DNA from: Plantago major
Taxonomy: Eukaryota; Streptophyta; Magnoliopsida; Lamiales; Plantaginaceae
Assembly (NCBI GenBank): GCA_026545765.1
Contig: CM048844.1
Coordinates: 73,985,590-74,049,589 of the forward strand
Length of the DNA: 64,000 bases
Reading direction: 5' to 3'
Shown here: one piece after another, positions 18,610 through 34,000 of the stretch
Position numbering within the stretch: the stretch's first letter is position 1
How the letters are laid out: each line of letters begins with the position of its first letter
Notes under the pieces: generated by a model
Databases searched by the model: none
Told to the model about the DNA's origin: nothing
Seen by the model: only the letters and a program-made list of their open reading frames with translations
Made by a program: the position numbers and the translations under genes

Positions 18610-21300
18610 CACATGATATGGTTTGTGCTATAAAACCTATTCTACGCACATAATGAACTATTTTGGTTGATCGAACCTGGAATTCTAAACGTATTTTGGG
18701 ACATCAAGTTTTCGATAAAACCCAAAGGAGTTAGTGCACGGTTTTTTGTGAAAACACTCCATGGGGTTAGTTTGTGTCAAATTTTATTTACATGACAAGG
18801 TCTGTGGTATAAAAACTATTCTACGCAAATATTGACCTATTTTGGTTGATCGAACCTCAATTTTAAAACGTATTTTAGAGAAATCTTGTCTTCAATAAAA
18901 CTCAAAGGGGTAGCACACAATTTATTGTGAAACACTCGATAGAGTTAGTTTGTGTCAAATTTTGTTCACGTTATATGGTTTGTGGTATAAAACCTATTCT
19001 ACGCACATATTGAACTATTTTGGTTGATCGAATCTCGAATTAAGAACTAACTTTTGGGACATATAGTTTTCGAGAAAACCCAAAGGGGTTAGTACACAGT
19101 TTTTTGTGAAAACACTCCATGGGTTAGTTTGTGTCAAATTTTATTTACATGACATGGTTTGTGGTAAAAAAAACTATTCTACGCACATATTGACCTATTT
19201 TGGTTGATCGAACCTCAATTTTAAAACGTCTTTCTGAGACCTCTTGTCTACAACAAAACTCAAAGGGGGTACGAGTTTTTGTCAAACACTCGATAGAGTT
19301 AGTTTGTGTCAAATTTTATTCACATGAAATGGTTTGTGGTATAAAACCTATTCTACGCACATAATGAACTATTTTGGTTGATCGAACCTCGAATTAAAAA
19401 CGTATTTTTGGGACGTCTAGTTTTCGAGAAAACCCAAAGGGGTTAGTGCACGTTTTTTTGTGAAAACACTCCATAGGGTTAGTTTGTGTCAGATTTTCTT
19501 TACCTGACATGGTTTGTGGTATAAAAACTATTCTACGCACATATTGACCTATTTTGGTTGATCGAACCTCAATTTTAAAGCGTATTTCCGAGACATCTTG
19601 TGTTCAAAAAAACTCAAAGGGGTAGCGCACGATTTATTGTGAAATACATGATAGAGTTAGTTTGTGTCAAATTTTGTTCACATTATATGGTTTGTGGTAT
19701 AAAACCTATTCTACGCACATATTGAACTATTTTGGTTGATCGAACTTCGAATTAAAAACTTACTTTTGGGACATAAAGTTTTCGAGAAAACTCAAAGGGG
19801 TTAGTACACGGTTTTTTGTGAAAACACTCCATTGGGGTTAGTTTGTGTCAAATTTTATTCACATGAAATGGTTTGTGGTAAAAAAAACCATTCTACGCAC
19901 ATATTGACCTATTTTGGTTGATCGAACCTCAATTTTAAAACGTATTTCCGAGACCACTTGTCTTCAATAAAACTCAAAGGGGGGTAGTATACGATTTTCT
20001 TGTGAAACACTCGATAGAGTTAGTTTGTGTCAAATTTTAGTCACATGATATGGTTTGTGGTATAAAACCTATTCTACGCACATATTGAACAATTTTGGTT
20101 GATCGAACCTGGAATTATAAACGTATTTTGGGACATCTAGTTTTCGATAAAACCCAAAGGAGTTAGTGCACGGTTTTTTGTGAAAACACTCCATGGGGTT
20201 AGTTTGTGTCAAATTTTATTCACATGACATGGTTTGTGGTAAAAAAAACTATTCTATGCACATATTGACCTATTTTTGTTGATCGAACCAATATTTTAAA
20301 ACGTATTTACGAGACCTCTTGTCTTCAATAAAACTCAAAGGGGGTAGTACACGATTTTTTGTCAAACACTCGATAGAGTTAGTTTGTGTCAAATTTTATT
20401 CACATGATATGGTTTGTGCTATAAAACCTATTCTACGCACATAATGAACTATTTTGGTTGATCGAACCTGGAATTATAAACGTATTTTGGGACATCTAGT
20501 TTTCGATAAAACCCAAAGGAGTTAGTGCACGGTTTTTTGTGAAAACACTCCATGGGGTTAGTTTGTGTCAAATTTTATTTACATGACAAGGTTTGTGGTA
20601 TAAAAACTATTCCACGCACATATTGACCTATTTTGGTTGATCGAACCTCAATTTTAAAACTTATTTCCGAGACCTCTTGTCTTTAATAAAACTCAAAGGG
20701 AGTAGTACACGATTTATTGTGAAACACTCGATAGAGTTAGTTTGTGTCAAATTTTGTTCACATGATATGGTTTGTGGTATAAAACCTATTCTACGCACGT
20801 ATTGAACTATTTTGGTTGATCGAACCTCGAATTAAAAACTTATTTTTGGGACATCTAGATTTCGAGAAAACCCAAAGGGGTTAGTACACTGTTTTTTGTG
20901 AAAACACTCCATGGGGTTAGTTTGTGTCAAATTTTATTCAAATGACATGGTTCGTGGTATAAAAACTATTCTACGCACTTATTGAACTATTTTGGTTGAT
21001 CGAACCTCGACTTAAAAACGTATTTACGAGAACTCTTGTCTTCAATAAAACTCAAAGGGGGTAGTACACGATTTATTGTGAAACACTCGATAGAGTTAGT
21101 TTGTGTCAAATTTTGTTCACATGATATGGTTTGTGGTATAAAACCTATTCTACGCACATATTGAACTATTTTGGTTGATCGAACCTCGAATTCAAAACTT
21201 ATTTTTGGGACATCTAGTTTTCGAGAAAACCCAAAGGGGTTAGTACACGGTTTTTTGTGAAAACACTCCATGGGTTAGTTTGTGTCAAATTTTATTCAAC
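18610..21300. repeat. Diverged left margin of the satellite array
   Basis: Units next to the gypsy LTR differ more from the consensus and from each other: CCTGGAATTATAAACG, GGAGTTAGTGCACGG, GGTAGCACACAATTTATTG and GTTTTCGATAAAAC, which breaks the A dyad, are frequent only here and in a few later units. This fits the usual pattern of less homogenised units at array edges. Confidence 0.7.
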
Positions 21301-21583
21301 TGACATGGTTTGTGGTATAAAAACTATTCTACGCACTTATTGAACTATTTTGGTTGCTCGAACCTCGACTTAAAAACGTATTTACGAGACCTCTTGTCTT
21401 CAATAAAACTCAAAGGGGGTTGTACACGATTTTTTGTGAAACACTCCATAGAGTTAGTTTGTGTCAAATTTTATTCACATGATATGGTTTGTGGTATAAA
21501 ACCTATTCTACGCACATAATGAACTATTTTGGTTGATCGAACCTCGAATTAAAAATGTATTTTTGGGACATCTAGTTTTCGAG

Positions 21584-24500
21584 AAAACCCCAAGGGGTTA
21601 GTACACGGTTTTTTGTGAAAACACTCCATGGGGTTAGTTTGTGTCAAATTTTATTCACATGACATGGTTTGTGGTATAAAAACTATTCTACGCACTTATT
21701 GAACTATTTTGGTTAATCGAACCTCGACTTAAAAACGTATTTTCGAGACCTCTAGTCTTCAATAAAACTCCAAGAGGGTAGTACACGATTTATTGTGAAA
21801 CACTCGATAGAGTTAGTTTGTGTCAAATTTTATTCACATGATATGGTTTGTGGTATAAAACCTATTCTACACACATAATGAACTATTTTGGTTGATCGAA
21901 CCTCGAATTAAAAACGTATTTTTGGGACACCTAGTTTTCGAGAAAACCCAAAGGGGTTAGTGCACGGTGTTTTGTGAAAACACTCCATGGGGTTAGTTTG
22001 TATCAAATTTTATTCACATGAAATGGTTTGTGGTAAAAAAAACTATTCTATGCACATATTGACAAATTTTGGTTGATCGAACCTCAATTTTAAAACGTAT
22101 TTACGAGACCTCTTGTCTTCAATAAAATTCAAAGGGGGTAGTACACGATTTTTTGTCAAACACTCGATAGAGTTAGTTTGTGTCAAATTTTATTCACATG
22201 ATATGGTTTGTGCAATAAAACCTATTCTACGCACATAATGAACTATTTTGGTTGATCGAACCTCGAATCATAAACGTATTTTGGGACATCTAGTTTTCGA
22301 GAAAACCCAAAGGAGTTAGTGCACGGTTTTTTGTGAAAACACTCCACGGGGTTAGTTTGTGTCAAATTTTATTTACATGACAAGGTTTGTGGAATAAAAA
22401 TCATTCTACGCACATGTTGACCTATTTTGGTTGATCGAACCTCAATTTCAAAATGTATTTCCGAGACCTCTTGTCTTCAATAAAACTCAAAGGGGGGTAG
22501 TACACGATTTTTTTGTGAAACACTCGATAGAGTTAGTTTGTGTCAAATTTTATTCACATGATATGGTTTGTGGAATAAAACCTATTCTACGCACATATTG
22601 AACTATTTTGGTTGATCGAACCTCGATTTAAAAATGTATTTTTGAGACATCTAGTTTTCGAGAAAACCCAAAGGGGTTAGTACACGGTTTTTTGTGAAAA
22701 CACTCCATGGGGTTAGTTTGTGTCAAATTTTATTCACATGACATGGTTTGTGGTAAAAAAAACTATTCTATGCACATATTGACATATTTTGGTTGATCGA
22801 ACCTCAATTTTAAAACGTATTTACGAGACCTCTTGTCTTCAATAAAACTCAAAGGGGGGTAGTACACGATTTTTTTGTGAAACACTCGATAGAGTTAGTT
22901 TGTGTCAAATTTTATTCACATGATATGGTTTCTGGTATAAAACCTATTCTACGCAATATTGAACTATTTTGGTTGATCGAACCTCGATTTAAAAATGTAT
23001 TTTTGAGACATCTAGTTTTCGAGAAAACCCAAAGGGGTTAGTACACCGTTTTTTGTGAAAACACTCCATGAGGTTAATTTGTGTCAAATTTTTTTCACAT
23101 GACATGGTTTGTGGTAAAAAAAACTATTCTATGCACATATTGACATATTTTGGTTGATCGAACCTCAATTTTAAAACGTATTTACGAGACCTCTTCTCTT
23201 CAATAAAACTCAAAGGGGGGTAGTACACGATTTATTGTGAAACACTCGATAGAGTCAGTGTGTGTCAAATTTTGTTCACATGATATGTTTTGTGGTATAA
23301 AACCTATTCTATGCACATATTGAACTATTTTGGTTGATCGAACCTCGAATTAAAAACTTATTTTTGGGACATCTAGTTTTCGAGAAAACCCAAAGGGGTT
23401 AGTACACGGTTTTTTGTGAAAACACTCCATGGGGTTAGTTTGTGTCAAATTTTATTCAAATGACATGGTTTGTGGTATAAAAACTATTCTACGCACTTAT
23501 TGAACTATTTTGGTTGATCGAAGCTCGACTTAAAAACGTATTTACGAGACCTCTTGTCTTCAATAAAACTCAAAGGGGGTTGTACTCGATTTTTTGTGAA
23601 ACACTCGATAGAGTTAGTTTTTGTCAAATTTTATTCACATGATATGGTTTTTGGTATAAAACCTATTCTACGCACATATTGAACTATTTTGGTTGATCGA
23701 ACCTCGATTTAAAAATGTATTTTTGAGACATCTAGTTTTCGAGAAAACCCAAAGGGGTTAGTACACGGTTTTTTGTGAAAACACTCCATGGAGTTAGTTT
23801 GTGTCAAATTTTATTCAAATGACATGGTTTGTGGTATAAAAACTATTCTACGCACTTATTGAACTATTTTGGTTGATCGAAGCTCGACTTAAAAACGTAT
23901 TTACGAGACCTCTTGTCTTCAATAAAACTCAAAGGGGGTTGTACTCGATTTTTTGTGAAACACTCGATAGAGTTAGTTTTTGTCAAATTTTATTCACATG
24001 ATATGGTTTGTGGTATAAAACCTGTTCTACGCACATATTGAACTATTTTGGTTGAACGAACCTCGATTTAAAAATGTATTTTTGAGACATCTAGTTTTCG
24101 AGAAAACCCAAAGGGTTAGTACACGGTTTTTTGTGAAAACACTCCATGGGGTTAGTTTGTGTCAAATTTTATTCACATGACATGGTTTGTGGTAAAAAAA
24201 ACTATTCTATGCACATATTGACATATTTTGGTTGATCGAACCTGAATTTTAAAACGTATTTACGAGACCTCTTGTCTTCAATAAAACTCAAAGGGGGGTA
24301 GTACACGATTTTTTTGTGAAACACTCGATAGAGTTAGTTTGTGTCAAATTTTATTCACATGATATGGTTTGTGGTATAAAACCTATTCTACTTTTATATT
24401 GAACTATTTTGGTTGATCGAACCTCGATTTAAAAATGTATTTTTGAGACATCTAGTTTTCGAGAAAACCCAAAGGGGTTAGTACACGGTTTTTTGTGGAA

Positions 24501-27500
24501 ACACTCCATGGGGTTAGTTTGTGTCAAATTTTATTCACATGACATGGTTTGTGGTAAAAAAAACTATTCTATGCACATATTGACATATTTTGGTTGATCG
24601 AACCTGAATTTTAAAACGTATTTACGAGACCTCTTGTCTTCAATAAAACTCAAAGGGGGTAGTACACGATTTTTTTGTGAAACACTCGATAGAGTTAGTT
24701 TGTGTCAAATTTTATTCACATGATATGGTTTGTGGTATAAAACCTATTCTACGCACATATTGAACTATTTTGGTTGATCGAACCTCGATTTAAAAATGTA
24801 TTTTTGAGACATCTAGTTTTCGAGAAAACCCCAAGGGGTTAGTACACGGTTTTTTGTGAAAACACTCCATGGGGTTAGTTTGTGTCAAATTTTATTCACA
24901 TGACATGGTTTGTGGTATAAAAACTATTCTACGCACTTATTGAACTATTTTGGTTAATCGAACCTCGACTTAAAAACGTATTTTCGAGACCTCTAGTCTT
25001 CAATAAAACTCCAAGAGGGTAGTACACGATTTATTGTGAAACACTCGATAGAGTTAGTTTGTGTCAAATTTTATTCACATGATATGGTTTGTGGTATAAA
25101 ACCTATTCTACACACATAATGAACTATTTTGGTTGATCGAACCTCGAATTAAAAACGTATTTTTGGGACACCTAGTTTTCGAGAAAACCCAAAGGGGTTA
25201 GTGCACGGTGTTTTGTGAAAACACTCCATGGGGTTAGTTTGTATCAAATTTTATTCACATGAAATGGTTTGTGGTAAAAAAAACTATTCTATGCACATAT
25301 TGACAAATTTTGGTTGATCGAACCTCAATTTTAAAACGTATTTACGAGACCTCTTGTCTTCAATAAAATTCAAAGGGGGTAGTACACGATTTTTTGTCAA
25401 ACACTCGATAGAGTTAGTTTGTGTCAAATTTTATTCACATGATATGGTTTGTGCAATAAAACCTATTCTACGCACATAATGAACTATTTTGGTTGATCGA
25501 ACCTCAATCATAAAATGTATTTTGGGACATCTAGTTTTCGAGAAAACCCAAAGGAGTTAGTGCACGGTTTTTTGTGAAAACACTCCACGGGGTTAGTTTG
25601 TGTCAAATTTTATTTACATGACAAGGTTTGTGGAATAAAAATCATTCTACGCACATATTGACCTATTTTGGTTGATCGAACCTCTATTTTAAAATGTATT
25701 TCGAGACCTCTTGTCTTCAATAAAACTCAAAGGGGGTAGTACACGATTTTTTGTGAAACACTCGATAGAGTTAGTTTGTGTCAAATTTTATTCACATGAT
25801 ATGGTTTGTGGAATAAAACTTATTCTACTAACATATTGAACTATTTTGGTTGATCGAACCTCAATTTAAAAATGTATTTTTGAGACATCTAGTTCTCGAG
25901 AAACCCCAAAGGGATTAGTACACGGTTTTTGTGAAAACACTCCATGGGGTTAGTTTGTGTCAAATTTTATTCACATGACATGGTTTGTGGTAAAAAAAAC
26001 TATTCTATGCACATATTGACATATTTTGGTTGATCGAACCACAATTTTAAAACGTATTTCTGAGACCTCTTGTCTTCAATAAAACTCAAAGGGGGTAGTA
26101 CACGATTTTTTGTGAAACACTCGATAGAGTTAGTTTGTGTCAAATTTTATTCACATGATATGGTTTGTGGTATAAAACCTATTCTACGCAATATTGAACT
26201 ATTTTGGTTGATCGAACCTCGATTTAAAAATGTATTTTTGAGACATCTAGTTTTCGAGAAAACCCAAAGGGGTTAGTACACCGTTTTTTGTGAAAACACT
26301 CCATGAGGTTAATTTGTGTCAAATTTTTTTCACATGACATGGTTTGTGGTAAAAAAAACTATTCTATGCACATATTGACATATTTTGGTTGATCGAACCT
26401 CAATTTTAAAACGTATTTACGAGACCTCTTCTCTTCAATAAAACTCAAAGGGGGGTAGTACACGATTTATTGTGAAACACTCGATAGAGTCAGTGTGTGT
26501 CAAATTTTGTTCACATGATATGTTTTGTGGTATAAAACCTATTCTGTGCACATATTGAACTATTTTGGTTGATCGAACCTCGAATTAAAAACTTATTTTT
26601 GGGACATCTAGTTTTCGAGAAAACCCAAAGGGGTTAGTACACGGTTTTTTGTGAAAACACTCCATGGGGTTAGTTTGTGTCAAATTTTATTCAAATGACA
26701 TGGTTTGTGGTATAAAAACTATTCTACGCACTTATTGAACTATTTTGGTTGATCGAAGCTCGACTTAAAAACGTATTTACGAGACCTCTTGTCTTCAATA
26801 AAACTCAAAGGGGGTTGTACTCGATTTTTTGTGAAACACTCGATAGAGTTAGTTTTTGTCAAATTTTATTCACATGATATGGTTTTTGGTATAAAACCTA
26901 TTCTACGCACATATTGAACTATTTTGGTTGATCGAACCTCGATTTAAAAATGTATTTTTGAGACATCTAGTTTTCGAGAAAACCCAAAGGGGTTAGTACA
27001 CGGTTTTTGTGAAAACACTCCATGGAGTTAGTTTGTGTCAAATTTTATTCAAATGACATGGTTTGTGGTATAAAAACTATTCTACGCACTTATTGAACTA
27101 TTTTGGTTGATCGAAGCTCGATTTAAAACGTATTCTGAGACCTCTTGTCTTCAATAAAACTCAAAGGGGGTTGTACTCGATTTTTTGTGAAACACTCGAT
27201 AGAGTTAGTTTTTTTCAAATTTTATTCACATGATATGGTTTGTGGTATAAAACCTGTTCTACGCACATATTGAACTATTTTGGTTGAACGAACCTCGATT
27301 TAAAAATGTATTTTTGAGACATCTAGTTTTCGAGAAAACCCAAAGGGGTTAGTACACGGTTTTTTGTGAAAACACTCCATGGGGTTAGTTTGTGTCAAAT
27401 TTTATTCACATGACATGGTTTGTGGTAAAAAAAACTATTCTATGCACATATTGACATATTTTGGTTGATCGAACCTCAATTTTAAAACGTATTTACGAGA

Positions 27501-28050
27501 CCTCTTGTCTTCAATAAAACTCAAAGGGGGGTAGTACACGATTTTTTTGTGAAACACTCGATAGAGTTAGTTTGTGTCAAATTTTATTCACATGATATGG
27601 TTTGTGGTATAAAACCTATTCTACGCACATATTGAACTATTTTGGTTGATCGAACCTCGATTTAAAAATGTATTTTTGAGACATCTAGTTTTCGAGAAAA
27701 CCCAAAGGGGTTAGTACACGGTTTTTTGTGAAAACACTCCATGGGGTTAGTTTGTGTCAAATTTTATTCACATGACATGGTTTGTGGTAAAAAAAACTAT
27801 TCTATGCACATATTGACATATTTTGGTTGATCGAACCTCAATTTTAAAACGTATTTACGAGACCTCTTCTCTTCAATAAAACTCAAAGGGGGGTAGTACA
27901 CGATTCTTTTGTGAAACACTCGATAGAGTTAGTTTGTGTCAAATTTTATTCACATGATATGGTTTGTGGTATAAAACCTATTCTACGCACATATTGAACT
28001 ATTTTGGTTGATCGAACCTCGATTTAAAAATGTATTTTTGAGACATCTAG
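21584..28050. repeat. 3.24-kb tandem duplication within the satellite (nine dimers per copy)
   Basis: Rare variants recur at an offset of 3,235-3,241 bp: ACTCCAAGAGGGTAGTACAC (near 21768 and 25009), GTGCACGGTGTTTTGTG (near 21960 and 25201), CCATGAGGTTAATTTGTG (near 23067 and 26302), CCATGGAGTTAG (near 23787 and 27021) and CCTGTTCTACGCAC (near 24022 and 27255). The first ~680 bp of the two copies look identical; later parts differ by scattered changes and small indels. The right end of copy two is approximate. Confidence 0.85.
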
Positions 28051-31000
28051 TTTTCGAGAAAACCCAAAGGGGTTAGTACACGGTTTTTTGTGAAAACACT
28101 CCATGGGGTTAGTTTGTGTCAAATTTTATTCAAATGACATGGTTTGTGGTATAAAAACTATTCTACGCACTTATTGAACTATTTTGGTTGATCGAAGCTC
28201 GACTTAAAAACGTATTTACGAGACCTCTTGTCTTCAATAAAACTCAAAGGGGGTTGTACTCGATTTTTTGTGAAACACTCGATAGAGTTAGTTTTTGTCA
28301 AATTTTATTCACATGATATGGTTTTTGGTATAAAACCTATTCTACGCACATATTGAACTATTTTGGTTGATCGAACCTCGATTTAAAAATGTATTTTTGA
28401 GACATCTAGTTTTCGAGAAAACCCAAAGGGGTTAGTACACGGTTTTTTGTGAAAACACTCCATGGGGTTAGTTTGTGTCAAATTTTATTCAAATGACATG
28501 GTTTGTGGTATAAAAACTATTCTACGCACTTATTGAACTATTTTGGTTGATCGAAGCTCGACTTAAAAACGTATTTACGAGACCTCTTGTCTTCAATAAA
28601 ACTCAAAGGGGGTGGTACTCGATTTTTTGTGAAACACTCGATAGAGTTAGTTTTTGTCAAATTTTATTCACATGATGTGGTTTGTGGTATAAAACCTATT
28701 CTACGCACATATTGAACTATTTTGGTTGAACGAACCTCGATTTAAAAATGTATTTTTGAGACATCTAGTTTTCGAGAAAACCCAAAGGGGTTAGTACACG
28801 GTTTTTTGTGAAAACACTCCATGGGGTTAGTTTGTGTCAAATTTTATTCACATGACATGGTTTGTGGTAAAAAAAACTATTCTATGCACATATTGACATA
28901 TTTTGGTTGATCGAACCTCAATTTTAAAACGTATTTTTTGGGACCTCTTGTCTTCAATAAAACTCAAAGGGGGTAGTACACGATTTTTTTGTGAAACACT
29001 CGATAGAGTTAGTTTGTGTCAAATTTTATTCACATGATATGGTTTGTGGTATAAAACCTATTCTACGCAATATTGAACTATTTTGGTTGATCGAACCTCG
29101 ATTTAAAAATGTATTTTTGAGACATCTAGTTTTCGAGAAAACACAAAAGGGTTAGTACACGGTTTTTTGTGAAAACACTCCATGGGGTTAGTTTGTGTCA
29201 AATTTTATTCACATGACATGGTTTGTGGTAAAAAAAACTATTCTATGCACATATTGACATATTTTGGTTGATCGAACCTCAATTTTAAAACGTATTTACG
29301 AGACCTCTTCTCTTCAATAAAACTCAAAGGGGGGTAGTACACGATTTATTGTGAAACACTCGATAGAGTCAGTGTGTGTCAAATTTTGTTCACATGATAT
29401 GTTTTGTGGTATAAAACCTATTCTATGCACATATTGAACTATTTTGGTTGATCGAACCTCGAATTAAAAACTTATTTTTGGGACATCTAGTTTTCGAGAA
29501 AACCCAAAGGGGTTAGTACACGGTTTTTTGTGAAAACACTCCATGGGGTTAGTTTGTGTCAAATTTTATTCAAATGACATGGTTTGTGGTATAAAAACTA
29601 TTCTACGCACTTATTGAACTATTTTGGTTGATCGAAGCTCGACTTAAAAACGTATTTACGAGACCTCTTGTCTTCAATAAAACTCAAAGGGGGTGGTACT
29701 CGATTTTTTGTGAAACACTCGATAGAGTTAGTTTTTGTCAAATTTTATTCACATGATGTGGTTTGTGGTATAAAACCTATTCTACGCACATATTGAACTA
29801 TTTTGGTTGAACGAACCTCGATTTAAAAATGTATTTTTGAGACATCTAGTTTTCGAGAAAACCCAAAGGGGTTAGTACACGGTTTTTTGTGAAAACACTC
29901 CATGGGGTTAGTTTGTGTCAAATTTTATTCACATGACATGGTTTGTGGTAAAAAAAACTATTCTATGCACATATTGACATATTTTGGTTGATCGAACCTC
30001 AATTTTAAAACGTATTTACGAGACCTCTTGTCTTCAATAAAACTCAAAGGGGGGTAGTACACGATTTTTTTGTGAAACACTCGATAGAGTTAGTTTGTGT
30101 CAAATTTTATTCACATGATATGGTTTGTGGTATAAAACCTATTCTACGCAATATTGAACTATTTTGGTTGATCGAACCTCGATTTAAAAATGTATTTTTG
30201 AAACATCTAGTTTTCGAGAAAACCCAAAGGGGTTAGTACACGGTTTTTTGTGAAAACACTCCATGGGGTTAGTTTGTGTCAAATTTTATTTACATGACAT
30301 GGTTTGTGGTAAAAAAAACTATTCTATGCACATATTGACATATTTTGGTTGATCGAACCTCAATTTTAAAACGTATTTACGAGACCTCTTGTCTTCAATA
30401 AAAGTCAAAGAGGGTAGTACACGATTTTTTTGTGAAACACTCGATAGAGTTAGTTTGTGTCAAATTTTATTCACATGATATGGTTTGTGGTATAAAACCT
30501 ATTCTACGCAATATTGAACTATTTTGGTTGATCGAACCTCGATTTAAAAATGTATTTTTGAGACATCTAGTTTTCGAGAAAACCCAAAGGGGTTAGTACA
30601 CCGTTTTTTGTGAAAACACTCCATGGGGTTAGTTTGTGTCAAATTTTATTCACATGACATGGTTTGTGGTAAAAAAAACTATTCTATGCACATATTGACA
30701 TATTTTGGTTGATCGAACCTCAATTTTAAAACGTATTTACGAGACCTCTTGTCTTCAATAAAACTCAAAGGGGGTAGTACACGATTTTTTTGTGAAACAC
30801 TCGATAGAGTTAGTTTGTGTCAAATTTTATTCACATGATATGGTTTGTGGTATAAAACCTATTCTACGCACATATTGAACTATTTTGGTTGATCGAACCT
30901 CGATTTAAAAATGTATTTTTGAGACATCTAGTTTTCGAGAAAACCCAAAGGGGTTAGTACACGGTTTTTTGTGAAAACACTCCATGGGGTTAGTTTGTGT

Positions 31001-34000
31001 CAAATTTTATTCACATGACATGGTTTGTGGTAAAAAAAACTATTCTATGCACATATTGACATATTTTGGTTGATCGAACCTCAATTTTAAAACGTATTTA
31101 CGAGACCTCTTGTCTTCAATAAAACTCAAAGGGGGGTAGTACACGATTTTTTTGTGAAACACTCGATAGAGTTAGTTTTTGTCAAATTTTATTCACATGA
31201 TATGGTTTGTGGAATAAAACCTATTCTGTGCACATATTGAACTATTTTGGTTGATCGAACCTCGAATTAAAAACTTATTTTTGGGACATCTAGTTTTCGA
31301 GAAAACCCAAAGGGGTTAGTACACGGTTTTTTGTGAAAACACTCCATGGGGTTAGTTTGTGTCAAATTTTATTCAAATGACATGGTTTGTGGTATAAAAA
31401 CTATTCTACGCACTTATTGAACTATTTTGGTTGATCGAAGCTCGACTTAAAAACGTATTCTGAGACCTCTTGTCTTCAATAAAACTCAAAGGGGGTGGTA
31501 CTCGATTTTTTGTGAAACACTCGATAGAGTTAGTTTTTGTCAAATTTTATTCACATGATGTGGTTTGTGGTATAAAACCTATTCTATGCACATATTGAAC
31601 TATTTTGGTTGAACGAACCTCGATTTAAAAATGTATTTTTGAGACATCTAGTTTTCGAGAAAACCCAAAGGGGTTAGTACACGGTTTTTTGTGAAAACAC
31701 TCCATGGGGTTAGTTTGTGTCAAATTTTATTCACATGACATGGTTTGTGGTAAAAAAAACTATTCTATGCACATATTGACATATTTTGGTTGATCGAACC
31801 TCAATTTTAAAACGTATTTCTGAGACCTCATGTCTTCAATAAAATTCAAAGGGGGTAGTACACGATTTTTTGTGAAACACTCGATAGAGTTAGTTTGTGT
31901 CAAATTTTATTCACATGATATGGTTTGTGGTATAAAACCTATTCTACGCAATATTGAACTATTTTGGTTGATCGAACCTCGATTTAAAAATGTATTTTTG
32001 AGACATCTAGTTTTCGAGAAAACCCAAAGGGGTTAGTACACCGTTTTTTGTGAAAACACTCCATGGGGTTAGTTTGTGTCAAATTTTATTCACATGACAT
32101 GGTTTGTGGTATAAAAACTATTCTATGCACATATTGACATATTTTTGTTGATCGAACCTGAATTGTAAAACGTATTTACGAGACCTCTTGTCTTCAATAA
32201 AACTCAAAGGGGGTAGTACACGATTTTTTGTGAAACACTCGATAGAGTTAGTTTGTGTCAAATTTTATTCACATGATATGGTTTGTGGTATAAAACCTAT
32301 TCTACGCAATATTGAACTATTTTGGTTGATCGAACCTCAATTTAAAAATGTATTTTGAGACATCTAGTTTTCGAGAAAACCCAAAGGGGTTTAGTACACG
32401 GTTTTTGTGAAAACACTCCATGGGGTTAGTTTGTGTCAAATTTTGTTCACATGACATGGTTTGTGGCAAAAAACTATTCTATGCACATATTGACATATTT
32501 TGGTTGATCGAACCTCAATTTTAAAACGTATTTCCGAGACCTCTTGTCTTCAATAAAACTCAAAGGGGGTAGTACACGATTTTTTGTGAAACACTCGATA
32601 GAGTTAGTTTGTGTCAAATTTTATTCACATGATATGGTTTGTGGTATAAAACCTATTCTACGCACATATTGAACTATTTTGGTTGATCGAACCTCGATTT
32701 AAAAATGTATTTTTGAGACATCTAGTTTTCGAGAAAACCCAAAGGGGTTAGTACTCGTTTTTTTGTTAAAACACTCCTTGGGTTTTGTTTGTGTAAAATT
32801 TTTTTCAAATGACATGTTTTGTGTTAAAAAAAACTACTCTATGCACATATTGACATATTTTGGTTGATCGAACCTCAATTTTAAAACGTATTTCCGAGAC
32901 CTCTTGTCTTCAATAAAACTCAAAGGGGGTAGTACACGATTTTTTGTGAAACACTCGATAGAGTTAGTTTTTGTCAAATTTTATTCACATGATATGGTTT
33001 TTGGTATAAAACCTATTCTACACATATTGAACTATTTTGGTTGATCGAACCTCGATTTAAAAATGTATTTTTGAGACATCTAGTTTTAGAAAAACCCAAA
33101 GGGGTTAGTACACGGTTTTTGTGAAAACACTCCATGGGGTTAGTTTGTGTCAAATTTTATTCAAATGACATGGTTTGTGGTATAAAAACTATTCTATGCA
33201 CTTATTGAACTATTTTGGTTGATCGAAGCTCAATTTAAAACGTATTCTGAGACCTCTTGTCTTCAATAAAACTCAAAGGGGGTTGTACTCGATTTTTTGT
33301 GAAACACTCGATAGAGTTAGTTTTTGTCAAATTTTATTCACATGATATGGTTTTTGGTATAAAACCTATTCTACGCACATATTGAACTATTTTGGTTGAT
33401 CGAACCTCGATTTAAAAATGTATTTTTGAGACATCTAGTTTTCGAGAAAACCCAAAGGGGTTAGTACACAGTTTTTTGTGAAAACACTACATGGGGTTAG
33501 TTTGTGTCAAATTTTATTCACATGACATGGTTTGTGGTAAAAAAAACTATTCTATGCACATATTGACATATTTTGGTTGATCGAACCTCAATTTTAAAAC
33601 GTATTCTGAGACCTCTTGTCTTCAATAAAACTCAAAGGGGGGTAGTACACGATTTTTTGTGAAACACTCGATAGAGTTAGTTTGTGTCAAATTTTATTCA
33701 CATGATATGGTTTGTGGTATAAAACATATTATACTAAATATTGAACTATTTTGGTTGATCGAACCTCGATTTAAAAATGTATTTTTGAGACATCTAGTTT
33801 TCGAGAAAACCCAAAGGGGTTAGTACACGGTTTTTTGTGAAAACACTCCATGGGGTTAGTTTGTGTCAAATTTTATTCACATGACATGGTTTGTGGTAAA
33901 AAAAACTATTCTATGCACATATTGACATATTTTGGTTGATCGAACCTCAATTTTAAAACGATTATTCTGAGACCTCTTGTCTTCAATAAAACTCATAGGG

